Positions 61,072 through 64,000 of a stretch of 64,000 nucleotides of DNA are shown one piece after another. Every line of letters starts with the position of its first letter. The first letter of the stretch is position 1. The notes under the pieces are model-generated. The model worked only from the letters and a program-made list of their open reading frames with translations. It did no database searches and was not told the DNA's origin. The position numbers were made by a program, and so were the translations under genes. The DNA comes from Salibaculum griseiflavum (GTDB taxonomy: Bacteria > Pseudomonadota > Alphaproteobacteria > Rhodobacterales > Rhodobacteraceae), in the NCBI RefSeq assembly GCF_003129565.1, contig NZ_QETF01000003.1:202360-266359 (forward strand). The letters run 5' to 3'.

Positions 61072-63276
61072 ATGCCCTATGCCCAGACCGACCGTTCCGA
61101 CGCGGAAACCTATCTTGCCAACCCGGCCGAGGACGTGCGCACGCGCGAAAAGCTGGAGGGCGGCAAGACCTTCGTGATGCAGACGGAATACAGCGCCGCA
61201 GGCGACCAGCCCACGGCCATTGCCGAACTGTCCCAAGCGGTGAAACAGGGTGAACGCGACCAGGTCCTGCTGGGCGCGACGGGCACCGGCAAGACCTTCA
61301 CCATGGCCAAGGTGATCGAGGAAACCCAGCGCCCCGCGATCATCCTCGCCCCGAACAAGACGCTGGCCGCGCAGCTTTACGGTGAATTCAAGGGCTTCTT
61401 TCCCGACAACGCTGTCGAGTATTTCGTCAGCTACTACGACTACTATCAGCCCGAGGCTTACGTTCCGCGCTCCGACACCTACATCGAAAAAGAATCCCAG
61501 ATCAACGAACAGATCGACCGGATGCGCCACTCGGCCACGCGGGCACTTCTGGAACGCGACGACGTGATCATCGTGGCCTCGGTCAGCTGCATCTACGGCA
61601 TCGGCTCGGTCGAAACCTACGGGGCGATGACCCAGGATCTGAAAGTGGGCGGCGAATATGACCAACGGCAGGTCATGGCCGACCTGATCGCCCAGCAATA
61701 CCGCCGCAACGACCAGGCCTTCCAGCGCGGCACGTTCCGCGTGCGCGGCGACAGCCTGGAAATCTTTCCCGCCCACCTGGAAGACCGCGCCTGGAAACTG
61801 TCCTTCTTCGGCGAAGAGCTGGAAAGCATCACCGAATTCGACCCGCTGACCGGCGAAAAGACCGGCACTTTCGACAAGATCCGGGTCTACGCGAATTCCC
61901 ACTACGTCACGCCCAAGCCGACGATGCAGCAGGCCATCATCGGCATCAAAAAGGAACTGCGCCAGCGGCTCGATCAACTGGTGGGCGAGGGCAAGCTGCT
62001 GGAGGCGCAACGGCTGGAACAGCGCACCAATTTCGACCTTGAGATGCTGGAGGCCACGGGCGTCTGCAACGGGATCGAGAATTATTCACGCTACCTGACG
62101 GGCCGTGCGCCGGGCGAACCGCCCCCCACCCTGTTCGAGTTCATTCCCGACAATGCCATCGTCTTTGCCGATGAATCCCATGTCTCGGTCCCGCAGATCG
62201 GCGGCATGTACAAGGGCGACTACCGGCGCAAGTTCACGCTGGCCGAACACGGGTTCCGCCTGCCGTCCTGCATGGACAACCGCCCTCTCAAGTTCGAGGA
62301 ATGGGACGCCATGCGCCCGCAATCCATCTTCGTCAGTGCCACGCCCGCGGCATGGGAGCTGGACCAGACCGGCGGTGTCTTCACCGAACAGGTGATCCGC
62401 CCCACCGGCCTGCTGGACCCCGAGGTGGAGATCCGCCCCGTCGAAACCCAGGTGGACGACCTGCTGGACGAGATCCGTACCGTCGCCGCCAATGGCTATC
62501 GGGTTCTGGCCACGACCCTGACGAAACGCATGGCCGAGGACCTGACCGAGTACCTGCACGAGCAGGGCATCAAGGTCCGCTACATGCATTCGGATATCGA
62601 CACGATCGAACGGATCGAGATCCTGCGCGACCTGCGGCTGGGGGCATTTGACGTTCTGGTGGGGATCAACCTGCTGCGCGAAGGGCTGGATATTCCCGAA
62701 TGCGGGCTGGTGGCGATCCTGGATGCCGACAAGGAGGGCTTCCTGCGCTCGGAAACCTCGCTGATCCAGACCATCGGCCGCGCCGCCCGGAACGCCGAGG
62801 GCCGGGTCATCATGTATGCCGACCGGGTGACGGGCAGCATGGAACGCGCCATCGGCGAAACCAACCGCCGCCGCGAAAAGCAGATCGCCTATAATCAGGA
62901 ACACGGCATCACGCCCGAGACCATCCGGAAGAATGTCGAGGACATCCTGCAAGGTCTCTACAAGGGCGACGTGGACATAAACCGCGTGACCGCCAAAGTC
63001 GACAAACCCCTGCACGGCGCCAACCTGGAGGCCCACCTTGACGGGCTGCGCGACCAGATGCGCAAGGCCGCCGAAAACTTGGAATTCGAGGAAGCCGCAC
63101 GCCTGCGCGACGAGATCAAGCGGCTCGAGACCGTGGACCTCGTAATCTCCGACGACCCGTTGGCCCGGCAACAGGCGGTGGAGAAAGCCGTCGGCGACGC
63201 CGCCAAGGCCGAGGGCCGGTCAACGGCCGGGCGGCCGGGGCAGCGCGGGGGGAATGCTGGGCGGAGGGGGCGGTGA
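61072..63276 (+). CDS. uvrB: Excinuclease ABC subunit B
   Basis: A 734-residue nucleotide-excision-repair helicase-like protein. Walker A is [12 protein letters not shown], the beta-hairpin region is [18 protein letters not shown] with preceding [18 protein letters not shown] residues, and motifs [40 protein letters not shown] and QTIGRAARN follow. The C-terminal UvrC-binding UVR domain is [21 protein letters not shown] Gly/Arg-rich tail ends it. A GTG-started low-GC gene overlaps its stop. Confidence 0.97.
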   Translation: MPYAQTDRSDAETYLANPAEDVRTREKLEGGKTFVMQTEYSAAGDQPTAIAELSQAVKQGERDQVLLGATGTGKTFTMAKVIEETQRPAIILAPNKTLAAQLYGEFKGFFPDNAVEYFVSYYDYYQPEAYVPRSDTYIEKESQINEQIDRMRHSATRALLERDDVIIVASVSCIYGIGSVETYGAMTQDLKVGGEYDQRQVMADLIAQQYRRNDQAFQRGTFRVRGDSLEIFPAHLEDRAWKLSFFGEELESITEFDPLTGEKTGTFDKIRVYANSHYVTPKPTMQQAIIGIKKELRQRLDQLVGEGKLLEAQRLEQRTNFDLEMLEATGVCNGIENYSRYLTGRAPGEPPPTLFEFIPDNAIVFADESHVSVPQIGGMYKGDYRRKFTLAEHGFRLPSCMDNRPLKFEEWDAMRPQSIFVSATPAAWELDQTGGVFTEQVIRPTGLLDPEVEIRPVETQVDDLLDEIRTVAANGYRVLATTLTKRMAEDLTEYLHEQGIKVRYMHSDIDTIERIEILRDLRLGAFDVLVGINLLREGLDIPECGLVAILDADKEGFLRSETSLIQTIGRAARNAEGRVIMYADRVTGSMERAIGETNRRREKQIAYNQEHGITPETIRKNVEDILQGLYKGDVDINRVTAKVDKPLHGANLEAHLDGLRDQMRKAAENLEFEEAARLRDEIKRLETVDLVISDDPLARQQAVEKAVGDAAKAEGRSTAGRPGQRGGNAGRRGR

Positions 63277-63902
63277 AGGGTCTGAAAACCATCAAAGAAA
63301 AAGAATATGCCTATTTGATCGACGGGCTACGCTACTCACTCTTCGCCACGAATTTAGCTTATCAACGAATATTACGGAGTGCATCTGAAATTGAGAGCAT
63401 TCTACCAAATCAACCGAGTTTGATGATGGCCTTTGAAACCATGTCGGACTGTTGGCAGGTTTTGGATCACACGTATCGTTCACTGGAGATTTTCAAGGCT
63501 CTAGCACCACTTAGAATAAAGAATGCGAAGAGTCGAAAGTTCACACAGCAAGCTGAAAGAACCGCCAGTTTTCGGAGTTTCTATCACCACCTTAAAAAGA
63601 ACATCCGCGAGATTCCTGATAAATCGCCCCCCGTAATTGGTTCTCTCACGTGGGCTCACTCGCAATCCCCACAAAAGTGCTTGGCGTTGTCAATCAGCTC
63701 TGGATCTAGTGAATTTTCAGTCCCATCCTTAACGGTTGATAATTGGACAGGAGAATTTGTAAGTAATTACATGTTCCATATGGCTGGAAAGCAAATATCC
63801 CTGCAGGAATTATGTGACAGTTCCACCGATATGGATTCGGTTATTGAAGAGTTTCTAGAAGAACGCGGGGCCTTAGGGTCAGGACTCATAGCCAGTAGAT
63901 GA
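63273..63902 (+). CDS. Lower-GC protein of unknown function, 3' end altered by an IS
   Basis: A 209-residue frame starting with GTG in the uvrB stop region. No family is recognised. The N-terminal half is helical with basic and aromatic residues ([37 protein letters not shown]). GC content and codon use are clearly lower than in uvrB, suggesting acquisition. The last residues (about LGSGLIASR) come from the end of an IS5-type element, so the native C-terminus is lost or changed. Confidence 0.6.
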   Translation: MKGLKTIKEKEYAYLIDGLRYSLFATNLAYQRILRSASEIESILPNQPSLMMAFETMSDCWQVLDHTYRSLEIFKALAPLRIKNAKSRKFTQQAERTASFRSFYHHLKKNIREIPDKSPPVIGSLTWAHSQSPQKCLALSISSGSSEFSVPSLTVDNWTGEFVSNYMFHMAGKQISLQELCDSSTDMDSVIEEFLEERGALGSGLIASR

Positions 63903-64000
63903 CGAGTGCTGCGAGGGCGATGGCTGACAGGAAGACCTTCGGGCACCTGTCGTAGCGGGTTGCCACACGCCGCCAATCCTTCAACCTACCAAACATGATC
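63867..64000 (-). mobile_element. End of an IS5-family insertion sequence (cut by window edge)
   Basis: The terminal sequence ggggccttagggtcaggact lies where GC and codon character change, followed inward by the 3' end of a transposase gene. The exact outer end and target duplication cannot be set from one side. The rest of the element is beyond the window. Confidence 0.7.
63886..64000 (-). CDS. IS5-family transposase, C-terminal fragment
   Basis: On the minus strand the frame reads FGRLKDWRRVATRYDRC, then [18 protein letters not shown] and a stop at 63886-63888. This is the characteristic C-terminus of IS5/IS427-type DDE transposases (MFGRLKDWRRIATRYDRCA pattern). The N-terminal part lies outside the window, so intactness cannot be judged. 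Confidence 0.85.
   Translation of the reverse strand, partial: IMFGRLKDWRRVATRYDRCPKVFLSAIALAALVIYWL

Overview
The window is high-GC chromosomal DNA from an alphaproteobacterium, almost certainly a Rhodobacteraceae (Roseobacter-group) member. Evidence is the gene orders rpsA-ihfB-lapA-trpF-trpB, phoH-ybeY-corC-lnt-metK and irr/fabA-fabB-fabI, a SAM/SAH-type riboswitch in front of metK (a class known from Rhodobacterales), an NDUFS4-type complex I accessory protein, and a taurine-type ABC transporter.

Layout. 1-2261 is a lower-GC accessory strip (a degenerate receiver-like protein, a NarL/LuxR response regulator and about 0.9 kb of apparently non-coding DNA) that abuts the 3' end of a tRNA-Ser(GCU) gene and looks like the end of an integrated element. 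2414-10728 holds core genes (ychF, trpA, an FMN hydroxy-acid dehydrogenase, an MFS transporter, rplY-pth) and a co-oriented run of DUF2332, serine hydrolase and DUF2237. 11023-13351 is an unusual four-gene minus-strand operon: two secreted PepSY-like proteins with extreme Asp/Glu-rich tails, a TIGR02466-type 2-oxoglutarate oxygenase between them, and a membrane-anchored LuxR regulator. 13520-18148 carries trpB, trpF, lapA-like, ihfB and rpsA. 18479-21720 is a taurine-type ABC transporter whose permease has a periplasmic Ig/cadherin-like insertion. 21999-31704 holds cmk, aroA, trmB, doxX, metK, lnt, corC, ybeY and phoH. A lipoprotein/OmpA pair sharing an unnamed domain lies before miaB. Then come a degenerate GT2-like protein, a degenerate REP-associated transposase-like protein, irr, and the unsaturated fatty acid genes fabA-fabB-fabI.

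40481-51007 is a long plus-strand cluster with many 4-nt ATGA overlaps: HAD dehalogenase, three alpha/beta hydrolases, a PLP dehydratase, an EEP-family phosphohydrolase, an MFS exporter, an alcohol dehydrogenase, an enolase-superfamily dehydratase and a plsC-cdsA-like pair. After tRNA-Arg(UCU), an MFS gene and the NDUFS4-like gene, 52732-60988 is a self-contained uptake and hydrolysis module: a dipeptide-type ABC transporter with a fused permease-ATPase, a DUF1028 protein, a GntR/FCD repressor and an M20-type amidohydrolase. Four copies of a TTATCATGATAA palindrome sit in its two divergent promoter regions. The window ends with uvrB, a lower-GC gene interrupted at its 3' end, and the end of an IS5-family insertion sequence.

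The observations most worth following up are the poly-acidic PepSY/2OG-oxygenase/LuxR operon, the Ig-like insertion in the ABC permease, the shared DGCMHW domain of the lipoprotein/OmpA pair, the predicted GntR operator set, and the catalytically degraded transposase-like protein.
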